A stretch of 64,000 nucleotides of DNA from Liquidambar formosana. Its lineage: Eukaryota; Streptophyta; Magnoliopsida; Saxifragales; Altingiaceae. The stretch covers positions 16,181,133 to 16,245,132 of the forward strand of contig CM077833.1 of assembly GCA_039720395.1 (NCBI GenBank), in the 5' to 3' direction. Below the pieces are notes generated by a model. That model worked only from the letters and a program-made list of their open reading frames with translations. It was not told the origin of the DNA and ran no database searches. Made by a program: the position numbers and the translations under genes. This document shows, in pieces, positions 1 to 10,767 of the stretch. Every line of letters starts with the position of its first letter. Position 1 is the first letter of the stretch.

Positions 1-138
1 GGGATGATGTGTTATTTATGGATTATGCTTAGATAATGTTTCTTATTGTTGATTTCTTGGTGTTTATGCTTGGGATGATGTTTTCTTTATGGTTTATACT
101 TAAGACGATGATTTTAAACCACTTATCATATATATATA
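1..138. other. AT-rich sequence, no gene seen
   Basis: Short imperfect repeats of a GGGATGATG-type motif and a TA run just before the first MITE. No coding potential was recognised. Confidence 0.5.
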
Positions 139-312
139 CAGAGGTGATCCCATCAGCACGTGCTGATGTAAGTTATATCAGCACGATGCATTGGGGGTTG
201 TACCCCTTGCATTGATTTAATGCACCTCACATCTCACTAATGCACAAGGTACAACTCCCAATGCAGCTTTTGATATAAGTTATATCAGCACGTGCTTACC
301 TGATCATCATCC
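139..312. mobile_element. MITE-like foldback element, family A copy 1
   Basis: The two ends are imperfect inverted repeats of about 40 bp. Each contains CACGTGCTGAT followed by a TTATATCA block, once in each orientation. It sits between TA-rich flanks, so an exact target duplication cannot be read. A second copy of the same family lies at 3677-3850. There is no coding sequence, so this is a non-autonomous DNA element; the superfamily is not resolved. Confidence 0.6.
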
Positions 313-385
313 TATATATATATATAAACGAGCCAAACACGAGCTTGAATATTTTCTAACGAGTTGAGTTCGAGTTCGAAATTTA

Positions 386-438
386 GGCTCATTAAAAAGC
401 TCAACTAATTTACTAATGAACAAGCTTTTTAATGAGCC
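386..438. repeat. Perfect 16-bp inverted repeat (hairpin)
   Basis: GGCTCATTAAAAAGCT at 386-401 is exactly inverted at 423-438, with a 21-nt loop. It lies in a stretch rich in GAGCT/GAGTTCGAG motifs (about 325-445), which looks like the end of a degenerate dispersed repeat. Confidence 0.6.
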
Positions 439-446
439 GAGCCTAA

Positions 447-1000
447 TGACATGGCCTGCGCGCGAGAATGACCCAAGGAGGCGATTTATAGTGGGAAGTG
501 GCTGGCTCTCCTACTTGGTAGAATATTCTAGAGTTCTTTAGGAGATTCTAGGCTTGTACATATGTAAAGATTTCTAGAAAAGTCTTTAGCTAGAAAATTC
601 TATTGAGGAGGTGGGAAGCTTCTAGAGAATGCTCTAGAACTCTCCTGGGCATTAATTGTATTCTAGAATAGTCCTGAGGAACCTATATAAGGAGGGAGGC
701 CTTATTTGGCCAAACCAATTGGAAGGAGATCCAAGTAATTGTAGCTTTCAAGAGTTGTATAACTTACCTAGTGCAATACAAGTATACTTTCCACAAAGTT
801 TCCGAGTGTTGTTTCCTTCTTTCTAAGCTTAGAGGTGTCAAGTAGACTTACCTAAGGGTTCACGAATAGGGCGTGAAGCATAAGTGCCACACGGGTGTTG
901 GGTCGAAACAGTGAGCTTGTGACACTAAGCACTCTAAAGCTTGGCTGGGTTTGTTTGCAGCCCTACGCCTATCCAAGTTTTTCCAATTGATTAAACGTTG
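447..1000 (+). mobile_element. Probable solo LTR or promoter-bearing retroelement remnant
   Basis: The block has LTR-like organisation: a regulatory region of clustered TTCTAGAA motifs, a TATA box (CTATATAA, 683-690), then about 300 bp of leader-like sequence. No gag-pol coding region or primer-binding site follows, so a solo LTR or truncated element fits best. Both outer borders are uncertain. A promoter fragment of a host gene is the alternative. Confidence 0.45.
521..690 (+). promoter_or_regulatory. Cluster of heat-shock-element-like motifs upstream of a TATA box
   Basis: Alternating GAA/TTC units occur at 521-536 (GAATATTCTAGAGTTC), 572-579 (TTCTAGAA), 593-600 (GAAAATTC), 615-629 (GAAGCTTC running into TTCTAGAGAA) and 661-668 (TTCTAGAA). 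A TATA box starts at about 683. Arrays of inverted nGAAn units are the binding sites of heat-shock factors. That this block responds to heat is inference. Confidence 0.5.
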
Positions 1001-1538
1001 AAATGGACAAAGAAAAAAAAAGAAATCTAAAAAATTCTTTCTTCTTTTTCAAACATGAGGGACCACCAACATTATGTTATTTTTTTGGGAAGATTGGAGA
1101 TACAAAAAATATATATATATGAAAAGTGTCTCAAATCAAGTAGTTTGGGATTAGTCTAGGTCCTAATGGTTTGGGATATCCCTTATTAGGCCCCTCACAA
1201 AAAAAAAGAAAAAAAAGAAGGAAAGTCTCAAATCGAATGGGTTAATCCTTCCATTCATTATGTCCATGGATGCACACAAATTTGATTAAGAATAAATGAG
1301 CAAAGGGAGGTGTTCAAGACTCGAGTTTTCTAATGAAATTCGCATGGATAAAGACAAATATGGAACAAGGATAAGGCAAGTTGGCGACGATGACGTGGCA
1401 GCACAGGAGCAATTGCATCTAGCTAGTAAAGATCTAAAAATGCATAAGAAAAGTATACTTTGGGTTAAATAATAGAGTTTTCGGGGGTTGTGGTATTACA
1501 AGCAATTTAGTGGGGAGTTTGGTGGTAGGCCAAAAGAA
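1001..1538. other. Intergenic, no gene recognised
   Basis: AT-rich sequence with A-tracts. I saw no conserved coding block or complete repeat. Confidence 0.4.
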
Positions 1539-1951
1539 TCATCCATCTTCTTGGTCAGCATTGATCCACTTCTCAAAATCAACTTTAAAAAACCCAGGTT
1601 CTCCTTTTTGCTTCAACAATCTGTTCAACCATTTTTTTCCTTACCTCTTTCACGAGATAGCTGATGTCAGTCGACTCAATATTAACTTCGCAATCCTGCA
1701 ATTTTCATATTTAACATGTATTATTTGCAGCATTGTTATAAAGAAGAGAAGTTCTTTGATACTAGGGCACCTACCTCCACATCAAATTTCTATCAGCCTC
1801 ATATGGGATCCTTTTTGTTGCTCCACTAGTGTCAGAGAAAGAAAAATTTCCCTCTGGATCAAGATGAATCTTCACATTGCTTGCACTCCACAACTCAACA
1901 GTAATATACAGCTCATCAAACCCATGGGCCCATTTTATGTTATGATCGTGG
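1539..1951 (-). pseudogene. Decayed p23/CS-domain co-chaperone gene fragment
   Basis: On the minus strand two exon-like blocks can be read. The first (1951-1775, after an acceptor ending CTCTTAG) gives HNIKWAHGFDELYITVEL and then LDPEGNFSFS. This is the pattern of the p23 co-chaperone CS fold, where a KWAQ...D-LT-V-L start is followed by an EPEG-F-FS turn. The second (1695-1539, after TTGCAG) gives EVNIES and, in a shifted frame, LLKQKGEPGFFKVDFEKW, matching the p23 tail (a WW-LLK...KVDW-KW motif). Family p23 proteins bind Hsp90 in the cytosol. Here the first exon is missing, the phases of the two blocks do not join, and a run of seven A shifts the frame before the tail. I read it as a broken copy. 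Similar but weaker remnants lie at about 3060-3110 and 5335-5470. Confidence 0.55.
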
Positions 1952-2113
1952 CTAAGAGTTGAAAGTTTTCAAAAAGGAAATTAGACAATTAAAAAAAAAA
2001 TTTGAATAAACATTAACTCAATTCAAAGGAAAATGGAAGTAAGCTGCAGATAGACATATCACTTGTACTACAAAATAAGCATTCTGTATTTAAGATATTA
2101 TACTTAGTGGCTA

Positions 2114-2419
2114 TTACGGTTGCAAAATGGTTCGGGTAGACCCGAGGACCAAACCAGTCTGATCAATTCGATCCTGTTCCGATCTAGTCCAAATAATAAC
2201 CGGTCTGGTTCTGGTTCAAATTTTAAAGTTCTGAATTAATTCAGTCCGGTCCATGGTTTAGGATGTTTTAGATCGGCCCGAACCGAAAAATTTGGTTTAG
2301 TCCCAATCCCGGTCCCGGTCCAAGACCTAAATTAGTCTGGTTCTGAGAAAAATTTTGAAGTCCCAAATTAGTTCAGTCTGATCTAGAAACACTTCTGGCC
2401 CGAACCGATTTGCACCCCC
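2114..2419. mobile_element. hAT-like non-autonomous element
   Basis: The ends are inverted repeats containing TGCAAA and GGTTCGGG. The interior is built of GGTCCGGTT/AACCGG-type repeats. Near-perfect 8-bp flanking duplications, AGTGGCTA (2106-2113) and AATGGCTA (2420-2427), fit a hAT insertion. No coding sequence. Confidence 0.6.
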
Positions 2420-3676
2420 AATGGCTACAACATAATTTCTACGTCTGCGATCAGCATAGCCAGATTGTGGTTCAATATCACAAAGAAAAAGCATAATGTT
2501 AAGACATGCATTGGGGAGGTCTACAAGGGGACAAACCTACTTTTCTATTATCTCTCCAACAGCTGAATGATTAGATGCTTAGATGCTTGAGGATCATTTA
2601 AACATTATGTAAAATGAAAATTAATATAATTCTTCCAGAAAAGTAAATGCACATTATAAGCCAAAGTCAATCATTAGAAGACAAACAAAGGAGGCCAGTG
2701 TTATAACATCTTGACAAGGAAAAAGCATATCATTCTATGACAGATTAATGAGCCAGCATAAGTAAAAGGGTTGTGGGGATCTAAATCACATAATTATACT
2801 TGTAAGCTTGATTTAGGTGCGTGACTTGGGTCATTTTGGATTTTATATATTAAGAACGATTTTTAAGTCAGATTGTAAGTCGACAGGGCCCAAGAACAAG
2901 AAAGTTTATGTGTACATGTGTTTTAATAGAATAATAATAATAAATAGGCATACATGTAAGGGAGATGAGGAAAGAAGAAGAAGAAGAAGAGACACGCTCA
3001 CACGACTTAACCCTTTTCCATCTTTAACATTGGGTTAGTTCTCAGATGAAGTATATCAAAGTAATGTTCTGGAAACTTAGGTCAGTCGTGGTTAAGAGTT
3101 GAAGGTTAGCTCTGTTTTTGGCCCTCAACATATATTTACCAAGCAACTTGCAAACATAAACAATGAAAACATGGAACAAAGAAGTTAATTGGAATTAGAA
3201 TAACTCTCAAATTATCAAAAGTTACTTCGAAAAATAAAATGGTTTAACTACAAAACACTGAAAATGTGTCGTGTCATTTACATTCAAATGTGTGTTATTA
3301 CTACATTATTATGAGTGCATCCTGAAGCGTTAACTTGTGTTGCGGTACTATGTACCTGCAATCATGGGGGACTAGTGGATGATGGGATACACTTGCTTAA
3401 TTCAACGGTGGGGTGTAGAGTGACACTTAATCGTATATTGGAAAGTATTTGATTTTTAAACTTATTTTTTTTTTTAATAAATAAAACTTTAATTTCGAGC
3501 ACTTTATAGATAACATAGCTCTTAATCTCTAATTAACTTGAATAATGTGCATGACACGAATATGTAATCTAGCATTGGATTAGCGAAATATGATTTCTAT
3601 AGAAAGATATTGACAAGTGTAAGTGTAAAAAGTTTTACACCAAGTGTCAACGGAACCCTCCCTTATATATATATAC

Positions 3677-3850
3677 AAGATGATGATCAGGTGAGTACGT
3701 GATGATATAATTTATATCAACCTCCGCATTAGGAGTTGTACCTTGTGCCTTAGTAGATTGCAAGATACATTGGGCCAATTCACAAGATATATATACAAAC
3801 CCCAATGCATGGTACTAATATAACTCATATCAACACGTGCTACATCGATC
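3677..3850. mobile_element. MITE-like foldback element, family A copy 2
   Basis: Same family as 139-312: the left end reads GATGATCAGGTGAGTACGTG and the right end is its degenerate inverse ending near CACGTGCTACATCGATC. The right edge abuts, and may have cut into, the first LTR of the adjacent TRIM. Confidence 0.5.
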
Positions 3851-4157
3851 AAATATCAAGTTAAATATGTCTTCATATACCTGTTTGGGCTCTCCACTTA
3901 TAAGTTTAGGCTTTTAGGTTGGAAACTTAATAAATAATATCAGAGCATGTCGTTCTTGAACCCATTTTGATCATGAGCCCGTATTTGTTGTTCATGTGAT
4001 AGGCCATTTGAATCTTGTTAGGCCTACACATGAGGGGGAGTGTTAGGAAATCCCACATCCCACATTGATTAAATATCAAGTTAAAATGTCTTTATATATT
4101 TGTTTGGGTCCTCCACTTATAAGCTTAGGCTTTTAAGTTGAAAACTTAACATTGACG
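3851..4157 (+). mobile_element. Very small TRIM-like LTR element
   Basis: Two direct repeats share AAATATCAAGTTAAA and CTCCACTTATAAG (about 3851-3928 and 4041-4151). The first is followed by a TATCAGAGC block resembling the primer-binding site for initiator tRNA-Met. The second is preceded by a purine tract (TGAGGGGGAG) and begins TGTTAGGAAATCCC. The interior of about 100 bp has no coding capacity. The 5' end of the first LTR is missing. A solo LTR of the same family lies at 32850-33577. Confidence 0.5.
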
Positions 4158-4368
4158 TGATCGGGATTGTATATATATATTTTAAATAATGAGCTAGAGC
4201 AGCAGACTCAGAGCAAGAGAGAAAGAAAAGGAAGACAGTCTAATAAATCATGTCACAAACCAACTTACAACCCAAAAGTGTATCAAAATAGACCTAAGAA
4301 GATCTAAATCTGTAAAAAAAGAGAGAAAACATATCATGACAAATTATGGACATAATAGCTTGAGGGAT

Positions 4369-4449
<81 letters not shown>
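4369..4449. repeat. Compound microsatellite (TG)n(TA)n(GA)n
   Basis: Three adjacent pure dinucleotide runs: TG, then TA, then GA. Confidence 0.9.
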
Positions 4450-4450
<1 letters not shown>

Positions 4451-4500
4451 TACGTACCATATAAAACCTACAATATACGAGTATGGTACGCTATATATAT

Positions 4501-4762
4501 GGTTAATTACAAGAAACTCTCTTAGTGTTTAGCTATTTTTCACGTAACTTCTCTAAAAAATAAAATTTAAAAATAGTTGCAATGTTCTTCTAGACGGTTT
4601 ATAAATTTAGCAATCAATATCACTATTAATCACTATTTAAGGAATTAGACAAAAAAACGTTGCATAACTACCATTAATTTCACTAACGGCGACTATGGGC
4701 GATGCTAATTGATTATGTGAAAAATGGTAAAACAACATTAAGGGGTTTCTTGTAATTTATGC
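4501..4762. mobile_element. MITE-like element with about 25-bp inverted ends
   Basis: The left end GGTTAATTACAAGAAACTC and the right end GGTTTCTTGTAATTTATGC are inverted copies. The interior is AT-rich and non-coding. Related one-sided sequence (GGTAAATTACAGAAAACTC) occurs near 43040 in the second gene's intron. Confidence 0.5.
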
Positions 4763-5334
4763 TTATATGACCTATGATATATGATATGTTGGGTCCTATG
4801 ACTCACCTGTGTGTTCAGATAACTGGAAATCTAATTGCTCCTACTAGAAAAATCGTACACCACAGGTGGCACATGTACTTATGCATGCGTAACTCCTGAT
4901 GATGTTCACTACCAACATGCTCATCTGATAGCCATCCCCTAAAGTTCGGTTAAAATTAATTCTTGAGATTGAGCAATGGTACCCTATGGCCTACATCAAG
5001 GTTGGTATTGATGTAGAAGTTTTAAGGTGAAAATTTGCAATATGCCATGTGAGATGAAGTAATCATAATAACAAGGTTACATATAGTTCTTATAATCAAA
5101 ATCATAACAGTGTAAGTCAATAGCTATATGTAACAAAAAAAAAAAAAAAAAGAAAAAAAAAGGTAGACTGTTTTGAATGTAATCTAGTCACACATCAAGC
5201 AAATTCAATTTAATTTGCACAAAACAAATTGTTCTACAATGGGCCTGCTCCCACTCCCCTGTCCCAATTCTCAAATATGCAGATTGAGATAAAGCTTCTC
5301 TAATAATACACACAAATGAAATTATTCTTTTTAT

Positions 5335-5470
5335 ACTCGAAAACTTTTTCTGCTCCCACCCCAGTCTTTCAAGCTCTTCATAGTGATGTAAAGCTTATCA
5401 AAACTTTGGGCCGACTTTAACGTAGAACAATGGATAAGGGTTGAAATTTTTAAAGAGCTAGATAAAGAAC
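5335..5470 (-). pseudogene. Second p23-like exon remnant
   Basis: The reverse strand reads AQSFDKLYIT, in the place where the copy at 1775-1951 reads AHGFDELYIT, with a similar upstream nucleotide context. Downstream the match fades and there is no EPEG motif. It is a short, heavily decayed fragment; support comes mainly from its similarity to the neighbouring copy. Confidence 0.35.
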
Positions 5471-5539
5471 GAGCTAAACTGAAAATTTGACTGGGTATCG
5501 TACCTTTTTGGTTTAATTTTCTCCAATATCTCAACTGTG

Positions 5540-6957
5540 TTTGGATTTCAATGTTGACATAGCAAATTTCTAAAAGATGTTGAAAAATTCATCATGCACA
5601 AAGAAGCCAAACCAGGCATATGAATATTAATAAAGAATAAAAATAACTATAGTGTGACTTGTCACAACAAATTTACCTTCACTTGGCTCATGCAAAAGGA
5701 AACCGATTCATAAGAAATCCATGTATTTATCTTCTCATGACTCATGAAAATTTAATTTCCTATTCAACGAAACTTGTTCAATCGGTTGAACCAATTAATT
5801 GATTTTACTGGTTCCATAGGAACTAGATAAATAAATGTAAAAAGTCACAATTTATAAATAAAATATAAAAATAAAAACCTTATGGTTTGTTGGCTTATTT
5901 GGTTAAACACTTGAACTGCTAGTTCATAATGGTCCAATTATGTTTTGCTGTTTGACACACTGTTGCATGCTTCTCAAAATTTCCTCCGAGGCCTTGATAG
6001 TTCTGCTTTCTTACCCAAGAATATTTACAAGAGGGAAGCCTTGAAAGGCATACGAGTGTGCCTCTCATAGACGAATACCAACTCAGTCCACTCCTACTGC
6101 GCGGGAGTATCTTCCGGGCGGTGTCGGGTTGAGCTTTTTTAGACCGGGCTAGGCCTGAGCTTAACCAATCAAGCTTTTACTTTTCATCGGGCCAAGCTTT
6201 TTAAAATGAGGACCGCTATTGCAACCCCTTTAGTTTATTAGTAAACCCCAGTGTTTTTGAGCTCCCATATTTTTATATGTACACCCTCACAATATTCCCA
6301 AAATACTCTCAACCCATATGTCCTTTTGATTTTTACACCCCACCACAACCCCAACCGTTTTATATCAAAGTATTTTCTCCTTTCTAACTTCCTATTCTCC
6401 ACAGATAAATGACATAACCAAATTTTTTGAGCAATTGACTTTTGAGGGTTCACTAATGAGCTTCCATGTTCTTTTCTACCATGTGTTGAAGCCTTTCTCT
6501 AAAATAAGTACAAAAAATATAATGAAAAAATCTCATTCTAGCACTGTTCTGCATATATACCAGAGTCAAACAACTCATAAATGTTCAACCATAAGCAACT
6601 GAACAAACCAAAAATGTTCAGCCACAACTGAACATAACTGCTTTGTTCAGTTTCACATAGCTGAATATTTTTATTTCGTTCAACTGTCACTAACGGAACA
6701 TATTAATATTTTTCAGATTTTCAAAACCAAACAATGGCAATTTTGGAGGAAAAAAAAAACAATAAAACCTTACTTTTTGAGCATTTGATTTTTGAGGTTC
6801 ACTAATGAGTTTCCATTTTCTTTTCCACCGTGTGTGGTTGGCCAAGAATGATGATCTTAAGGATCTACTATCAGATGGTTTTGCAATTTTTTTTTTAAAA
6901 AAAAATCTATAATGACTTGAGATGTTTTCTTGTAGAAAGAGTATATATTATATTCCC

Positions 6958-7003
<46 letters not shown>

Positions 7004-7166
7004 AAATAGTATTAATAGTATTTATATATATATATGGTATCAACTATTCCAACCATTAATTTGGAGTCATTGCAAAGCTCGTGAGGCTCCGTGCAAAAAA
7101 TCAGGTTTTTTCTTATGCCCATGTGGTAGAGGTCGCTTTTTATGTTTGAAACTTCAGCTTAATTGG
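5540..7166. other. Intergenic, no gene; one MULE-like end and a TA microsatellite
   Basis: At about 6200 the sequence GACCGCTATTGCAACCCC resembles the end of the element at 49086-50011, but I found no matching second end. A long TA run lies at 6966-6999. No coding region was recognised. Confidence 0.4.
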
Positions 7167-7168
7167 TA

Positions 7169-7429
7169 CTCCCTTTGTTCACATTTAAGTGGCTTACTTT
7201 CCTTTTTGAAATATTCCAAAATTATTATCACATTCAAAAAGTCAATGATTTTTTTAGTTTGATTTCTTAAAATACCCTTGAAAGAGTATTCTCTCTTTTT
7301 ACAATGTTTTGTACACTTGAAGATAAAATTGGAATGTTGAAAGATATGTGTTGATGTAAAAACATTTAATAGGGTCTCCTAAAAAGACATGTTTTTTCAA
7401 AAGGGATAGTCAATTTGAAACGGAGGGAA
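7169..7429. mobile_element. Stowaway-like MITE
   Basis: It begins CTCCCTTTGTT and ends AAACGGAGGGA, the CTCCCTCCGTTTC-type ends of Stowaway (Tc1/mariner) MITEs, with TA on both sides (7167-7168, 7430-7431). 261 bp, non-coding. Confidence 0.75.
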
Positions 7430-7431
7430 TA

Positions 7432-8176
7432 TAAGTTTTGGCATATCTGCCATAGGCTCTTCATCAAATGCAAGATATTCCTTCAACTCTCACTGCGTTG
7501 CAATTCTACACAAATGTTTAGCCAGGTACTATGATATTGTTTATTTTTCTTTCTAGGGACTCAAGTGTTTTCTTGATTCCGAAACTTTCTTCTGCATTTG
7601 CCCACCTATCAAAGCAATAGTTTGTACCCTTTTCTCATTTCCTTTTTAAATTTTAAATTATGGTTTAAATTTTGTCCTCTTCCACTGTAGGGGGAGAAAT
7701 GTTTATGTTCAATTCTCATCACATTAAGGGCTGACGACCATGGATCAGAATGCTCAAAGAAGAGGAGATGAGGTTAGTAATTGGTCTGATATTGGAGAAG
7801 CTGGCTTAGCTATGTTGTTGTTGTTTATGGAAAAAAAGTGTTTGATAGGAGCCAGCCACATTTATGTCGCAATAATAATGATTAGCCTTTTTCCGTAGTA
7901 GAGAAATTATTTTTAGCAAGTAGAAATATATTTTCTGTTGACAACACCTTGGAGGTTTGAGGATAAAATATTAATATTGAGGTGCTTTGCTTGTAGTACA
8001 CGAGCAACTGAGCACTGTTAATCTTCTTCTAGTTATTAGGATTCAGGATATTGATTGTAAACCGTTCAGCTTTGTATTTGTGTGTTACACCTAATGGTGC
8101 TGGAATAAGAGGCCACTGTAGAATTACTATTGTGCACTAACATGCTTTGGGGTATATATATATATATATATATATA
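7432..8176. other. Intergenic, no gene recognised
   Basis: AT-rich, with a TA microsatellite at about 8152-8177. No coding block recognised. Confidence 0.4.
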
Positions 8177-8177
8177 T

Positions 8178-9197
8178 AAGGAAGCCCTATATTCATACCC
8201 TTTTTTGCTTATCCACACCCCTTCATGGGTAATTTTGTCATTTTCCTTTTCTTTCCTTGCTCCTCCTCTCCGTCAGACCACACTAAAGCTCCTCTTCTTC
8301 CTTTGAAGTTTTCTCACCCTCCATCCCCTCCCTTCCTCTCTCTCATCTCACACACATACTTTCCTATGAGTTCCAACAATGAGATGTCAAGGATCAGGGA
8401 ACCATGGGTCGCCCTTTAAAACGATAAACAAAATAAATAAATAAATAAATCCCCTGATCAAAGCACACAGTGAGCTCTCTTTCTCTAGCTACCTCCACAA
8501 ACCCACCTCGATCCACAACCCAGAGTTCTCCCTCCCTCTAAAAAAAAAAAAAAAAAGGAGTTTGCATGAATCATGTTTTTTGAACCATATTTGCACCTAT
8601 TTATTTATCCAAAAAAAACCTCATTTTTTTTTTCTTGATTTGATCAGGCTTTGGCGATGGGATGCCTCGGGATTCTTTTTGTTCATCCAAAAAAAAATAA
8701 AATAAATAGCAAGGAAGAGGAAGATATCAAGTTGGAGAAGCCCGAGCATGTTGCCATTGTTTATTTATTTGTTAATATTTATTTTCCTTTTCTTTGGTTG
8801 TGTTAGGGCCACATCAAGAGGATACCATCTTTGACATTGGCAGTTTTGCCACACCATTGACATGTTCAATTTTTTTGTCTTTGAAAGTTCAAATTTTTGA
8901 AGAAATCCTAGACGAAATTGAAGCAAACCACATCATTTTGTGGAGATGAGGAATGGCTGTCTATATTTTTTTGAAATTTTCAATGGAAGGGGATGGTGAT
9001 AATATTAAGCTCTGGATGAACAAAGCCAAGTCCAGGATTTGTTCATTGGACCGCGGTGAAGAAAGAGAAGAGAAAAAGGAGAAAAGGGTGATGGAGAGAA
9101 GAAGGGAGAAGAAAGAAGGAAAAAAGAAACGAAATGCCAAAATTACCTATGAAAGTGTGGATAAGCAAAAAAGGGTATGAAAATAGGTCCTCCCATA
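8178..9197. mobile_element. 1-kb non-autonomous TIR element
   Basis: The two ends share about 60 bp in inverted orientation, including TTCATACCCTTTTTTGCTTA and GGTAATTTTG. The interior is low-complexity (CT-rich, then A-runs, then GAAGAGAAGAG). No target duplication can be trusted because the left flank is a TA microsatellite. The superfamily is open; long TIRs and CT-rich subterminal sequence would suit a Mutator-like element. Confidence 0.55.
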
Positions 9198-10149
9198 CAT
9201 ATTTATGCACGTTTTGAATTTTTTGGAGTAGACCTATCATACCTTCTTAGGAAACAATGCATTTCAAGATGATTGAATCAAACCCATGGATTCTTCTTCA
9301 AAGTATGAGAATAGAGTAGAAACTCCTCTTCTCTTCTTCTTTCTTCACTTTTCTTCTTCTTTCAAAATCGAAATTTTTGCCTAGATTGTCTTTATGGGTT
9401 TTCAACCTAATGGATTGCCCTAATTTTTGCCTAAGCTGCCCTTTTGGGTTTTCAATCTAGTGGGCTTTTTTCTTCCTTTTTCCTTTCTTTTTGTTTTTTT
9501 ATTTTTTTTTTCTTTTCTCCCACATTTCTTGAATCTTGAAAGTTACCCTAGCGCAAAAAAGTTAAAATCACAAAACCCTAATCCATTCTCTTCATCAATT
9601 CATTCAGGTTTTCTAATCAAACAAACCAGCCCCACCATACATTCAATTTCTTTTTCAACAAGCAAAATCGGCCTCCAGGTTCATAGAACGACATGTTCAC
9701 TTCTCTCACTAAACCACCTAAATTCTTTTGATCAAACAAGGCAACTTAGTCCATAGGTTTATAGAGCGTCATGTTTATTCTCTTGATTAACACATTCAAG
9801 TTCTTCAACCCTAGGTACACAGAAAAGAACACCCATTCTTCATCAAAGCAAATCAATTATTCCCCAAGCTCACGAAGTCTCATGCCTATAGTTAAAGCAA
9901 ATCATTCCTTAGTGGTTACTGCTAGCACTTTTCCATCATTAAATCTATAATAAGAGCATAAGTCAAAAGGTATGACGAGATTGAATCTAATGGACCTCAC
10001 AAATGAATCAGGACGAATAAGCATTTTCAAGGGACAAGGTCAATGACCACACAAGAATCAAGAAAAACAAAAAATGAAAGTGAAAGAAAGCACAAAGGAG
10101 ATGGGAAAGTCAAGCTTAGGGTAGGTCTTAACACCATGATGCTTGGAAC
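9198..10149. other. Intergenic, no gene recognised
   Basis: T-rich and C/A-rich sequence without a recognisable protein or repeat end. Confidence 0.4.
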
Positions 10150-10157
10150 AATGTGGG

Positions 10158-10511
10158 TAGGGATGGCAATGGGTCGGGTCGGATGCGGATTGGCACTACC
10201 CCATACCCGACCCGATCTTTAATCTATTATACCCATACCCGACCCGATACCCGATGTGTATGGAGAATTAAACTCCATCCCCGATCCACCGTCTTCTTGG
10301 GCCATCCATGCCCGATCCGCCCATGCCCGACCACCCTATTGTGAGGATTTTTTTCCCCCAAATTCCATTTTTTTGCTACTTACACTTATTACATGTTATT
10401 CATATAATTATATACCAAGCTTATAAATGTTTTTAGCATCTAATATGATCTTGTTCAAATAAGATCATACCTAATATGATCACACAAATATTATACACAA
10501 ACATAAGGATT

Positions 10512-10567
<56 letters not shown>

Positions 10568-10759
10568 ATTGTAAAAATATTGGGTCGGGTCGGGTCTCGG
10601 GTATTTTCTTGTTGGGATCCATACCCGACCCGTACCCGAATTTTTTAAAGAATTTATACCCATACCCGACCCGATACCCGAAAAATAAAAAAAATACCCG
10701 TCCATTCGGGTATGGATCGAGTCGGGACCCTATGGATCGGGGCGAAATTGCCATCCCTA
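10158..10759. mobile_element. hAT-like non-autonomous element with 8-bp TSD
   Basis: Inverted ends begin TAGGGATGGCAAT. A perfect 8-bp duplication AATGTGGG flanks it (10150-10157, 10760-10767). Subterminal regions are packed with ACCCGACCC/GGGTCGGGT repeats in both orientations, and the centre holds a long TA microsatellite (about 10508-10564). No transposase. Confidence 0.8.
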
Positions 10760-10767
10760 AATGTGGG

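Noticed and set aside
1510..1962. 150-codon plus-strand frame
   Set aside because: The opposite strand carries the p23-like exons, so this is an antisense shadow.
6200..6830. Second member of the 49086-50011 element family
   Set aside because: Only one end (CGCTATTGCAACCCC) is visible and no inverted partner was found.
8641..8765. Frame ending KLEKPEHVAIV, recalling the start of cis-prenyltransferases
   Set aside because: The match breaks immediately after and no catalytic motif follows; most likely chance.
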